Source: a bacterium (GTDB lineage Archaea > Thermoplasmatota > Thermoplasmata > Lutacidiplasmatales > UBA184). From it: 39,886 nucleotides of DNA. The stretch spans positions 1-39,886 of the forward strand of contig DAIDCO010000015.1 of the NCBI GenBank assembly GCA_027309555.1, in the 5' to 3' direction. Position numbers and translations under genes: made by a program. The notes below the pieces were generated by a model. That model was given only the letters and a program-made list of their open reading frames with translations. It was not told where the DNA came from and ran no database searches. Below are positions 8,939 to 15,874 of the stretch, in pieces; positions within the stretch are counted from its first letter, which is position 1; the number at the start of each line of letters is the position of its first letter.

Positions 8939-9136
8939 CTACCCACCCGGGGGGGCCCGTGCGGCCGCTTCTCTGTGGCCCCGGGCGGGCTCGAGCAGCA
9001 ACGGGGGCTTCAGCCGCATCGTGCACGGCATCAGCGACCCGCAGTCACCGCAGTAGAGACCCTCGTCAGCGACCCAGAGGAAGGCACCGCACCGTTCGCA
9101 CTTGCGGGGATCGTCGGGGTCGTTCCGGCAGACCAT
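8939..9136 (-). CDS. Zinc-ribbon miniprotein (65 aa)
   Basis: A short protein with two CxxC knuckles (KCERCG at residues 12-17 and YCGDCG at 28-33), separated by 12 residues, which is a classic rubredoxin/zinc-ribbon arrangement. The tail after residue 45 is basic and low in information. A strong TATA-like element at 9162-9171 sits 26-35 bases before ATG 9136, the spacing of a leaderless mRNA, which supports the gene and its start. The function is unknown; small zinc ribbons of this kind occur in archaeal transcription and ribosome-associated proteins. Confidence 0.65.
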   Translation of the reverse strand: MVCRNDPDDPRKCERCGAFLWVADEGLYCGDCGSLMPCTMRLKPPLLLEPARGHREAAARAPPGG

Positions 9137-9161
9137 CGGGAAGGATCGGAGGGCTCGTGGG

Positions 9162-9171
9162 GTATTATAAT
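9162..9171 (-). promoter_or_regulatory. TATA element for the zinc-ribbon gene
   Basis: The minus-strand reading ATTATAATAC is the clearest TATA box in this stretch. Its centre is about 29 bases from ATG 9136, so transcription should start at or next to the start codon. Confidence 0.6.
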
Positions 9172-9200
9172 CCGTACGGGCGACCGGCTGGGGAAAGCGG

Positions 9201-9235
9201 AAAAAAGGGGGACGGGGAGCCTCGAAAAGCTCCCC
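9201..9235 (-). terminator. Hairpin plus U-tract terminator of the 71-aa gene
   Basis: On the minus strand a 7-bp perfect stem (GGGGAGC/GCTCCCC, 9229-9235 with 9214-9220, 8-nt loop) is followed by CCCCC and six T (9201-9206). It lies 20 bases after the stop of the 71-aa gene. It resembles an intrinsic terminator; T-tracts alone can terminate archaeal transcription. Confidence 0.6.
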
Positions 9236-9254
9236 GAAAGAGTAGGGGCGCCGT

Positions 9255-9470
9255 TCAGGCGTTCTTCATCTTGGCGCGAGAAATGAAGCCCTTCTTGTCC
9301 AGGAAGTACATGTAGCCATCCTGGCGGGTGATCTTCTCCGTTCCGACGCGCGACTTCTTGCCGGACTTGTTCAGCTTGGTCGGGGTCTTCCAGAGATACC
9401 CATCCTTGCCGAGATAGTACAGGTAGCCCTTCTCTCGCTTGATTTGCTCCTTGCCTACGCGCTCCGCCAT
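9255..9470 (-). CDS. Small basic protein with two tandem repeats (71 aa)
   Basis: The protein is made of two related halves. RVGKEQIKREKGYLYYLGKD (from residue 4) is matched by RVGTEKITRQDGYMYFLDKK (from residue 41), each followed by a short aromatic/basic strand (GYLWKTP and GFISRAK). It is Lys/Arg-rich, Tyr-rich, without Cys or hydrophobic helices, and probably folds as two small beta units. The low Arg/Pro content and clean codon usage argue for a real, well-expressed gene. It has its own TATA-like element (9507-9514), a GAGGT Shine-Dalgarno 8-11 bases before ATG 9470 and a terminator. I do not know a function; a nucleic-acid-binding or chromatin role is a guess from size and charge. Confidence 0.75.
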   Translation of the reverse strand: MAERVGKEQIKREKGYLYYLGKDGYLWKTPTKLNKSGKKSRVGTEKITRQDGYMYFLDKKGFISRAKMKNA

Positions 9471-9506
9471 GTTGGCGACCTCTATCGGCGAGAAGAAAGG
9501 CCCTCC

Positions 9507-9514
9507 TATTTAGA
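9507..9514 (-). promoter_or_regulatory. TATA-like element for the 71-aa gene
   Basis: The minus-strand reading TCTAAATA lies 37-44 bases before ATG 9470, leaving a short leader that contains a GAGGT ribosome-binding site. Confidence 0.5.
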
Positions 9515-9527
9515 TGTACTGACGGAG

Positions 9528-10781
9528 TTACGGCGAAGAAATCGATTTTCCCTGACGGAAAACAAGCGTCGGGACGGCTTCGAAACGATAGCCGAGGTGG
9601 TCGGCCGATGGGAGGTCGAAGACCGAGAAGTCGGCCGGGAATCCCGGCACGATCCGTCCCGCGTCCGCGATCCCCGAGGCGTGCGCGGCGTTCACCGTAG
9701 CGGCGGTGAGTGCTTCGGCCGGGGTGAGGTGAGCGCCGTGCACGGCGTGGGCGAGGACGAGGGGCATCGACTCGACCCAGGAGTTCGGCGAGCAGTCGCT
9801 GCCGAGAGCGACCGGTACGCCCGAGTCGACGAACTCCCGGCCCGGACTGCGGTGGGCCGGGGTCGCCGAGAACGCCGTGAGCGGGAGCAGGACGGCGGTG
9901 ACGCCGGCGGCGGCGAGCCGGGTGCGGTCGGCTTCGGTCGATCGCAAGAGGTGGTCGGCCGACCGCGCTCGAAGCCGGGCCGCGAGGCGGGCACCGCCCG
10001 AGAGGACGAACTCGTCCGCGTGGATCTTGACCTCGAGTCCGAGGGAGAGGGCGGCGCGCAGGAGCCGTTCCGACTGGGCGACCGTGAAGAACCCCGGCTC
10101 GCAGAAAACGTCGCAGAACCGGGCGAGCTTCTCGCGCGCGACGACGGGCAGCGTACGGCGGACCATTTGCTCGACGTAGCCGTCCGGACGCGTGCGGAAC
10201 TCGGGGGGGATCGCGTGGGCCCCGAGATACGTCGGAACGAGGCGCAGTCCGGTCCGTCGGGCGAGGCGGGGGATGAGCCGCAGCAGGCGGAGCTCGCCCG
10301 CGAGGGTGAGCGCGTAGCCGCTCTTCACCTCGATCGTCGTGCTTCCCGACCGGGCCATGTGCCCGAGTCGACCGGCGGTCGTGGAGAGCAGCTCCGCATC
10401 CGAGGCACGCCGAGTAGCCCGTACGGTCGCGTAGAGGCCGCCGCCCCGGCGGGCGATTTCGGAGTAGCTCTTGCCGGCGATCTTGAGGGGGAGCTCGAAC
10501 GCACGATCCCCGGCGAAGAGGGCATGCGTGTGGGCATCGACGAACCCGGGGACCAACGTGCCGCCTCGGCCGTCGATCCGGGTGCCGCCCCGGCACAGAT
10601 GCACCGAGCGGAGGAGGGCTCGCTCGGGCCCCACCGCGACGAACCGGCCATCCCGGACCGCGACGGCTCCGTGCGGGATGCGGTCGATCTCGCGCATCGC
10701 CGGTCCGACGCGCGGGACGGGCCCCACCGCGAGCGTTACGACCTCGGCGAGGTTCGTGACCAAGAGGTCGACCGCCGTCAT
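9528..10781 (-). CDS. hutI: Imidazolonepropionase
   Basis: This 417-aa amidohydrolase opens the imidazolone ring in histidine degradation, giving formiminoglutamate. Visible features are the metal-binding HxH in FVDAHTHALFAGDR (His 84 and 86), the family segments RRGGGLYATVRATR, TTIEVKSGYALT and PTYLGAHAIPPEF, then KIHADEF and SADHLL, and the late metal Asp in LGSDCSPNS. I chose ATG 10781 because the frame upstream is Arg/Pro filler and because it overlaps the RNase Z stop (10779-10781 within the TGA/ATG junction), showing an operon. The other hut genes are not in the window, so a full pathway cannot be claimed. Confidence 0.92.
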   Translation of the reverse strand: MTAVDLLVTNLAEVVTLAVGPVPRVGPAMREIDRIPHGAVAVRDGRFVAVGPERALLRSVHLCRGGTRIDGRGGTLVPGFVDAHTHALFAGDRAFELPLKIAGKSYSEIARRGGGLYATVRATRRASDAELLSTTAGRLGHMARSGSTTIEVKSGYALTLAGELRLLRLIPRLARRTGLRLVPTYLGAHAIPPEFRTRPDGYVEQMVRRTLPVVAREKLARFCDVFCEPGFFTVAQSERLLRAALSLGLEVKIHADEFVLSGGARLAARLRARSADHLLRSTEADRTRLAAAGVTAVLLPLTAFSATPAHRSPGREFVDSGVPVALGSDCSPNSWVESMPLVLAHAVHGAHLTPAEALTAATVNAAHASGIADAGRIVPGFPADFSVFDLPSADHLGYRFEAVPTLVFRQGKSISSP

Positions 10782-11680
10782 GGCTGGCGGATCAGGTGGT
10801 CGAGGAGGTCCCGCGCGACCTCCGCGCCGGGGAAGACGAGGCGGGCCTCGCCCGCCAAGGGCTCGAGGTCCTTGTACCGGGCCGAGAAGTGGGTGAGATA
10901 GAGCGCGGCGACTTCGGCGGCGCGCGCGAGCTCCGCGGCCTGCCGCGCGGAGGAGTGCCCCCACTGGTTGGCCTCGGTCTCGAGCTCTTGCCCGGTCGTC
11001 GATTCGTGAATGAGCAGGGTCGCTCCGTGGGCGAGCTTGCGGACCTCCTCGGACGGAGCGGTGTCACCGGAGTAGACGACCGAACGCCCGGGTCGCGGGG
11101 GGCCCATCACGTCCGCGGGGTGAACGGTGTGGGGGCCCACGTGAACCGACTCCCCGGCCTCGAGCCGGGCGAAGTCGCGGCCCTGGATACCGAGGGCGCG
11201 CGCTCGCGCCCCGTCGAACCGTCCGCGTTTCGCTCCCTCCTCGACGCGATAGGCGAGGGCCGGGACCGGGTGGTCGGCGCAGGCGGTCCGGACCGAGTAG
11301 TCAGCGAGCTCGACCGTCGACCCCGGCGTCAGCGCGTGCACCGCGACCGGGAAGCGGAGCGTGAAGTAGCCCATGCGGAGAGCGCGGCCGATCATCTCCT
11401 CGGCATCGGGCGGGCCATAGATGTCAAGGGGTTCCGTCCGATTGTTGAGGTTCATGCTCTGGATGAGGCCCGGGAGGCCGAGAAAGTGGTCGCCGTGGAA
11501 GTGCGTGAGGAAGATCCGCCGCACGCGCATGAACGACACCCCCGACTGGAAGAACTGGCGTTGGGTGCCCTCCCCGCAATCGAGCAGCACGAGCTCCTTC
11601 TCGAGATCGAGCGCGATCGCGCTCGCCGACCGGTCCTTCGTCGGCCAGGAGCCGGCGGTGCCGAGGAAGGTGAGGTGCAT
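10778..11680 (-). CDS. rnz: Ribonuclease Z (tRNA 3' endonuclease)
   Basis: This 300-aa metallo-beta-lactamase-fold nuclease cuts the 3' trailer from precursor tRNAs. The N-terminus MHLTFLGTAGSWPTKDR is typical, and the zinc motif is THFHGDH (His 60, His 62, Asp 64, His 65). Further signatures are HESTT and GHSSARQAAELA near the C-terminus, YSGDT, and a final LTHFSARY. Length matches the short-form tRNase Z family. A TATA-like element (11703-11710 on the minus strand) sits at leaderless spacing from ATG 11680. The 3' end overlaps hutI by four bases. Confidence 0.95.
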   Translation of the reverse strand: MHLTFLGTAGSWPTKDRSASAIALDLEKELVLLDCGEGTQRQFFQSGVSFMRVRRIFLTHFHGDHFLGLPGLIQSMNLNNRTEPLDIYGPPDAEEMIGRALRMGYFTLRFPVAVHALTPGSTVELADYSVRTACADHPVPALAYRVEEGAKRGRFDGARARALGIQGRDFARLEAGESVHVGPHTVHPADVMGPPRPGRSVVYSGDTAPSEEVRKLAHGATLLIHESTTGQELETEANQWGHSSARQAAELARAAEVAALYLTHFSARYKDLEPLAGEARLVFPGAEVARDLLDHLIRQP

Positions 11681-11702
11681 CGCCCCGTGGCACTCGTCGG
11701 CG

Positions 11703-11710
11703 TCTAAAAG
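11703..11710 (-). promoter_or_regulatory. TATA-like element for rnz
   Basis: The minus-strand reading CTTTTAGA is centred about 27 bases before ATG 11680, consistent with a leaderless rnz-hutI transcript. Confidence 0.5.
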
Positions 11711-11807
11711 GTGGAGGGGGGACCGGGGCAGGTCGCGGTGCGTACCGGGAAGGGGTCACCTTCCCTCAACCGAAACGGGAAGGGGCGGGAGCGCCCGGTG
11801 CGGAGCG

Positions 11808-12130
11808 ATGGTCGACTGGGACCGGGCCGAGGCGCTTCGCACCCGGGGCTGGGATTGGGAGCGCATCGCGAGCGATTCGAAGGTCGGAATCCATCCCGAC
11901 GACTCCGTCCGCGAGCGGGGACGGGCACCGCGGGGCCTCATCCACCGAGAACGCTCCCGCGAGCACCGGCGTCCGAGTTCCCCGGGCGTCCCCTCGAAGC
12001 GAGCGGCGGTGGAACGCGAGCGTCGCTGGGGTCCTCCCGGGTCGGGTACTTATTGAACCCGGTGTTCGGGGTCTGGTCCGCCGCCGCCTTCCGAGGGGCC
12101 CGGTCGTGTCCCGACGCGCGGACCGGGGGC
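11808..12130 (+). pseudogene. Frameshifted N-terminal copy of the adjacent DUF929-type gene
   Basis: From ATG 11808 an 82-residue frame (stop at 12056) matches the start of the next gene almost residue by residue: MVDWDRAEALRTRGWDWERI against MVDWDRVEELRDKGWDWDRI, then SDSKVG, the GRA..RGL..R.RSR segment and VERERRW against AEARERRW. At about 12023-12030 one base is missing relative to the intact copy. Reading on in the next frame restores similarity (GYLLNPVFGVW against GFLLTPILGIW). The copy ends near 12120-12130, just before the intact gene, and has no thioredoxin domain. It is best read as a partial tandem duplication that has decayed. A real 82-aa cytoplasmic domain protein is the alternative. 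Confidence 0.65.
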
Positions 12131-12164
12131 AAAAGAGGAAAAGGGGCCCTGGGCTCGCGGGTCC

Positions 12165-13340
12165 GTGGTCGACTGGGACCGGGTCGAAGAGCTCCGGGAC
12201 AAAGGGTGGGACTGGGACCGGATCTCGGAAGACTCGAAGGTCGGTTTCCATCCGGACGCCTCGATGCGCGAGCCCGGCCGCGCCCTACGCGGCCTCTACC
12301 ACCGGCAACGATCCCGGCGGCGTCGCGAGGAGCCGACGACGGCGGCGAAGTCGAAGAAGATCGCCGAGGCACGCGAACGGCGCTGGTCGCTCGCGCGGTG
12401 GGGCTTTCTCCTCACGCCGATCCTCGGGATCTGGTTTGCGATCGCGTACTTGGCCCCCTCCCCCGTCGGGCTCATCCTGCCCGCGTTCCCGTATCTGGCG
12501 CTCGGCCTCGCGATCGCGGCGTTCCTTCTCGTCTTCGGACTGTGGCGCTCGAGCGCAGCGCGCTGGACCAAGGTGTTCCGCACGACGCTCGTCACGGGCA
12601 TCGTCCTCGGCCTCGTGCTCTCCTCCATGATCGCGCTCGGAGGCATCCTGTTCTTCGGCTGCCCGTACCTCCCCTCGGCTGCGACGGCCGCGCCCCAGCC
12701 GGGCGGCCAGGGGTGGACGTCGGTCAGCGTTTCCCCGTGGCAGGACGGGGGAAAGCCGGTCTTCTACTACTACGGGGCCATCTGGTGCCCGTACTGCTCG
12801 GCGAGTAGCTGGCCGTTGTACAAGGCGCTGAGCTCGTTCGGTAGCCTCTCGGGGACGTACCTGGCGTACTCCAGCACCGCCCCGACCGAGCCGTACCCCG
12901 CCACCCCGGAGATCGTCCTCGGCCAGGCCACGCTGAGCTCCCAATGGATCTCGTTCCAGGTCAGCATGTACACCGGCAGCCAGGACTCGGTGTTCCCGGC
13001 CACGAGCAACTGCTACCAGCAGGCCTACGTCGGGGCCTACTCCGGAAGCTCGATTCCCTTCGTCGTGATCAACGGGCAGTACGTCCACGGCGGGAGCAGC
13101 TTGGTCAATCCCGCGCAGTTGAGCAGTTACGCCGGCTCCGGCGCCCAGACCGTGCTCAACCAGGTCAACAGCGAGAGCGGCCCGGCCTGGTCGACCATCA
13201 GCTCCCAGGCCTGGTGGATGATGGCGTTCATGGCGAAATCGACCGGTGCGACCTCCTCCAACGTGGCGAGCCAGGCGTACGCTTCGGGATGGACCGTGGC
13301 CGACAAGACGAACGTTGCAAGCGACCTCGCACTGCTCTAG
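12165..13340 (+). CDS. DUF929-type membrane-anchored thioredoxin-like protein (391 aa)
   Basis: This protein has a cytoplasmic N-terminal stretch of about 75 residues with a Trp/Asp-rich start, then three hydrophobic helices (about 80-165), then an extracytoplasmic thioredoxin-like domain. The redox motif is WCPYC at residues 207-211, and the cis-Pro side of the fold is seen in SIPFVVING near 296. Another Cys lies at about 281 (SNCYQQ). This agrees with the DUF929 family described from Sulfolobales and Thermoplasmatales; I infer a disulfide oxidase or isomerase like DsbA. The start is GTG 12165, fixed by matching the upstream copy. The VKOR homologue follows after 8 bases, which suggests redox partnership. 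The large Ser/Gly/Tyr-rich C-terminus fits a surface location. Confidence 0.85.
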   Translation: MVDWDRVEELRDKGWDWDRISEDSKVGFHPDASMREPGRALRGLYHRQRSRRRREEPTTAAKSKKIAEARERRWSLARWGFLLTPILGIWFAIAYLAPSPVGLILPAFPYLALGLAIAAFLLVFGLWRSSAARWTKVFRTTLVTGIVLGLVLSSMIALGGILFFGCPYLPSAATAAPQPGGQGWTSVSVSPWQDGGKPVFYYYGAIWCPYCSASSWPLYKALSSFGSLSGTYLAYSSTAPTEPYPATPEIVLGQATLSSQWISFQVSMYTGSQDSVFPATSNCYQQAYVGAYSGSSIPFVVINGQYVHGGSSLVNPAQLSSYAGSGAQTVLNQVNSESGPAWSTISSQAWWMMAFMAKSTGATSSNVASQAYASGWTVADKTNVASDLALL

Positions 13341-13348
13341 GGGCGACC

Positions 13349-13864
13349 GTGCGAACCCGGACCGTCCGGACCCTGATCTACCTCGCCGCCGGGCTCGGTC
13401 TGATCGTTTCGATCTTCGCGGCGCTCGAGTTCTACGAGGCGTCGCTCCGCAGCCTCTGCTCGATCAACGCCTTCTTCTCGTGCTCGACGGTCGATACGAG
13501 CGGACGGACCACCACGCTCTGGATCCCGGACTATTTGTGGGGGATCGGGGGCTTCCTCCTCACCCTCGCCTTCGCGGGGGTCGCGGAATCGCGCCCCCGC
13601 GACCGACGGTGGACCTACGCCCTGCTCGGGCTGACCTCGCTGGGCGTGGGATTGTCGCTCTACTTCGTCTACGTGGAGCTCGCCCTCATCGGGGCATTCT
13701 GCGTCGTCTGTGCGACCGCCTACGTCTTCGGCGGGATCGCGTGGGGGGGCGCCCTCGCCCTCGCGACCCGTCCCCCCCGAGGCTCGGAGCCCACGGTCCA
13801 TCGACGTCGTCCCCGCCCCTCGGCCCCGGCCGAAGACGAGCCCGTGGCGCTTGAAGAGGACTGA
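13349..13864 (+). CDS. Vitamin K epoxide reductase (VKOR) family protein
   Basis: This 171-aa membrane protein has four hydrophobic helices (about 9-28, 60-77, 88-106, 112-140). Its four cysteines match VKOR exactly in spacing: loop pair Cys 37 and Cys 45 (CSINAFFSC, eight apart as in human Cys 43/51) and the membrane CxxC at 118-121 (FCVVC). VKOR enzymes oxidise a thioredoxin-like partner and pass electrons to quinone, which drives disulfide bond formation outside the cell membrane. The gene directly follows the DUF929 protein, its likely partner. GTG 13349 is the only sensible start before TM1. The tail after residue 142 is charged and Pro-rich. Confidence 0.93.
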   Translation: MRTRTVRTLIYLAAGLGLIVSIFAALEFYEASLRSLCSINAFFSCSTVDTSGRTTTLWIPDYLWGIGGFLLTLAFAGVAESRPRDRRWTYALLGLTSLGVGLSLYFVYVELALIGAFCVVCATAYVFGGIAWGGALALATRPPRGSEPTVHRRRPRPSAPAEDEPVALEED

Positions 13865-13930
13865 GCGGGACCGCCACCTCCTCGCCCGAGCTCGGTTTTC
13901 CCTCGGCCGGTGAGCCCGGGGCAGGGGCGG

Positions 13931-13938
13931 TTATATAT
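13931..13938 (+). promoter_or_regulatory. TATA element of the atpKEC operon
   Basis: TTATATAT stands out in GC-rich DNA about 31-38 bases before ATG 13969, predicting a leader of only a few bases. Confidence 0.65.
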
Positions 13939-13968
13939 CCGACCTTGCTCGGCCGCCCCGGTTAGCCT

Positions 13969-14193
13969 ATGGCAGTAGACCCCTACGCAACGCTGGCCGC
14001 GGGAATCGCGATCGCGGGTGGACTGATCGGCACGGGCATGGCCCAGTCCGGCATCGGAGCCGCCGGCATGGGGATCATCGCCGAGAAGCCGGAGAAGTTC
14101 GGTCAGGTGCTGTTCTTCTTCGTCATTCCCGAAACGCTCTGGATCATCGGGTTCGTTCTGGGGATCATCCTCCTGCTCGGGGTCATCTCCTAG
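13969..14193 (+). CDS. atpK: A-type ATP synthase subunit K (rotor c-ring proteolipid)
   Basis: A 74-aa two-helix hairpin protein. Helix 1 is Gly/Ala-rich (LAAGIAIAGGLIGTGMAQ), the polar loop is IIAEKPEKFG, and helix 2 carries the ion-binding glutamate in VIPETLW (Glu 55). A single hairpin of this size is the common c-subunit form. It is the first gene of the plus-strand K-E-C group, with its own TATA box. Nothing shows whether the coupling ion is H+ or Na+; the polar Gln residue seen in Na+-binding rings is not obvious here. Confidence 0.96.
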   Translation: MAVDPYATLAAGIAIAGGLIGTGMAQSGIGAAGMGIIAEKPEKFGQVLFFFVIPETLWIIGFVLGIILLLGVIS

Positions 14194-14216
14194 GGCCGCG
14201 CTCGAGCCCCTCTGCC

Positions 14217-14768
14217 ATGACCCTCGAAAGCCTGGTGGAGGAGATCCGCCGGCGCGGGCAGGCCGAGCTCGACTCGATCGAGAGGTCCCGGGACGCCGAA
14301 ACGACCCGCATCGCTGCCGATCGCGATCGCCGGGTCGCCGAGATCCGGACGGAGTCGGCCCGGGCGACCGAGGGCGAAGCCGCCCGCGAACGGGCCCAGC
14401 GCCTCGCGGCCGCGAAGCTGCGGGCCCGTAAGCTCCTCTACGAAGCGCGCGAAGCGCGGCTGCAGGCGGCGATGGTCGATACCCGGGCACTCCTCGAGCG
14501 ATTCGCATCCTCCGCCGCCTACGCGCCCGCGCTCAAGCGGATGTTCGCGGTCGCGACCGAGACGCTCGGTAAGTCGGTGCGGGTGCGCGGCCGCTCCGAG
14601 GACGCGCCGCTCCTCCAGAAGCTCGCCGGCAAGGCCTTCGACCCGACCCCGGAGCCGATCCTGGGCGGGCTCGTCGCCGAGACCGTGGACGGTGCGCGGC
14701 GGCTGACCCTGTCGTTCGACGAGCTCTTGCGCCTGCGCGAGGACCAGGTCCGCGAGCTCTTGGCCTAG
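14217..14768 (+). CDS. atpE: A-type ATP synthase subunit E (peripheral stalk)
   Basis: This 183-aa protein has a long charged N-terminal helix (about 1-95, rich in Arg, Glu and Ala) that pairs with subunit H as the outer stalk, followed by a globular C-terminal domain (about 100-183) with LGGLVAETVDGARRL, the typical strand that binds the catalytic head. It sits 23 bases after atpK and 14 bases before atpC, as expected for the operon order K-E-C. Confidence 0.93.
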   Translation: MTLESLVEEIRRRGQAELDSIERSRDAETTRIAADRDRRVAEIRTESARATEGEAARERAQRLAAAKLRARKLLYEAREARLQAAMVDTRALLERFASSAAYAPALKRMFAVATETLGKSVRVRGRSEDAPLLQKLAGKAFDPTPEPILGGLVAETVDGARRLTLSFDELLRLREDQVRELLA

Positions 14769-14782
14769 CGGGGGCGGCGGCG

Positions 14783-15859
14783 ATGGCGGGCTCCCCGTAC
14801 GCGAGCGCCCTCGGGCGCCTGAAGCCCGAGTTCTCCCAGTTCCTCGGGCGCGACGCCTACGCTTCCCTCGTCGCGGCGAAGGAGCCGAACGAACTCGCGA
14901 AACTCCTTGAGACGACGCCCTACACCGTCGACATCGCCCGGGCGCGGGCGACCCTCACGGGGGCGACGATGGTCGAGGTCGCCATCAATCGCACCTTCGT
15001 GCGGCGCAACCGCCACGCCTACGAGGCGGCGCCTTTCGCCGGACGGGCGATCGTCGCAGCGTATCTCGGCCGCTGGGACATTCAGAACATCGAGATGATC
15101 CTCTCGGCGAAGGTGCTCGGCCGCACCATCACCGAGACCGAGGACCACCTGGTCTCGAGCCGTGAGATCCCGGCCGGCCTGTACGCCGGAGTGATGACGC
15201 TCGACGACTTCCGCATCGTGCTCGGCCAGCCGACGGTGGAGGCGACCGTCGCCCATCTCGTAAAGCACGGCTACGGGGGAACGATCCTCCCGCTCCTCGA
15301 GGCGTTCGAACGGACGCACGACATCTTCCCCGTCCTCCAGGCGCTCGACCGGCAGTACTACCGCTCGGTTCTCGAAGCCGCCCGGTTCTTCCAGGGCGAC
15401 GAGTGGGTCGTCCGCGCGTTCGTCCAGAGCGAGATCGACGTGCGGAACACGATGCTGTTGCTCAAGGGGAAGGCCGCGGAGCTCGGCGTCGAGGCGGTCC
15501 TTGCCCGCTGGCTCGACGGCGGGACGCTCACCTCGGCGCAGGCGCCGGACCTCTATGCGGCGCGCGGGGTCCCCGAGCTCGCCGAGCGGCTCGCGACCCG
15601 GTTTCCGTCGATCACGGAAGGGAACGCGGAGCACGCGAACGGGGAGAGCCTTTCCGGCTACGAGGTGGCGATCCAGCGCGACCGCGCGCTCACCGAGCTC
15701 AAGCGGATGCGGACCTACCCCCTTTCCCTCGCGGTGATCTTCGCCTATCTCCTGATGGCCGAGCTCGAGCGGGCCGACCTGCGGCGGATCGTCTTCGGTC
15801 GGCTCTACGGCTTCTCGCCCGAACGCCTGACTCCGTTGCTCATCTCCCCGCGCCTGTAG
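14783..15859 (+). CDS. atpC: A-type ATP synthase subunit C (central stalk to rotor connector)
   Basis: This 358-aa all-helical protein belongs to the V-ATPase subunit d/AC39 family, the funnel that joins the central stalk to the c-ring. Family segments are FLGRDAYASLVAAK near the start, YLGRWDIQNIEMIL near residue 100, and ERADLRRIVFGRLYG near the end. Length is normal for archaeal subunit C. It is the last gene of the plus-strand group and converges with atpI, with only 15 bases between stops. Confidence 0.94.
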   Translation: MAGSPYASALGRLKPEFSQFLGRDAYASLVAAKEPNELAKLLETTPYTVDIARARATLTGATMVEVAINRTFVRRNRHAYEAAPFAGRAIVAAYLGRWDIQNIEMILSAKVLGRTITETEDHLVSSREIPAGLYAGVMTLDDFRIVLGQPTVEATVAHLVKHGYGGTILPLLEAFERTHDIFPVLQALDRQYYRSVLEAARFFQGDEWVVRAFVQSEIDVRNTMLLLKGKAAELGVEAVLARWLDGGTLTSAQAPDLYAARGVPELAERLATRFPSITEGNAEHANGESLSGYEVAIQRDRALTELKRMRTYPLSLAVIFAYLLMAELERADLRRIVFGRLYGFSPERLTPLLISPRL

Positions 15860-15874
15860 CACCCTCGCCGCTCG

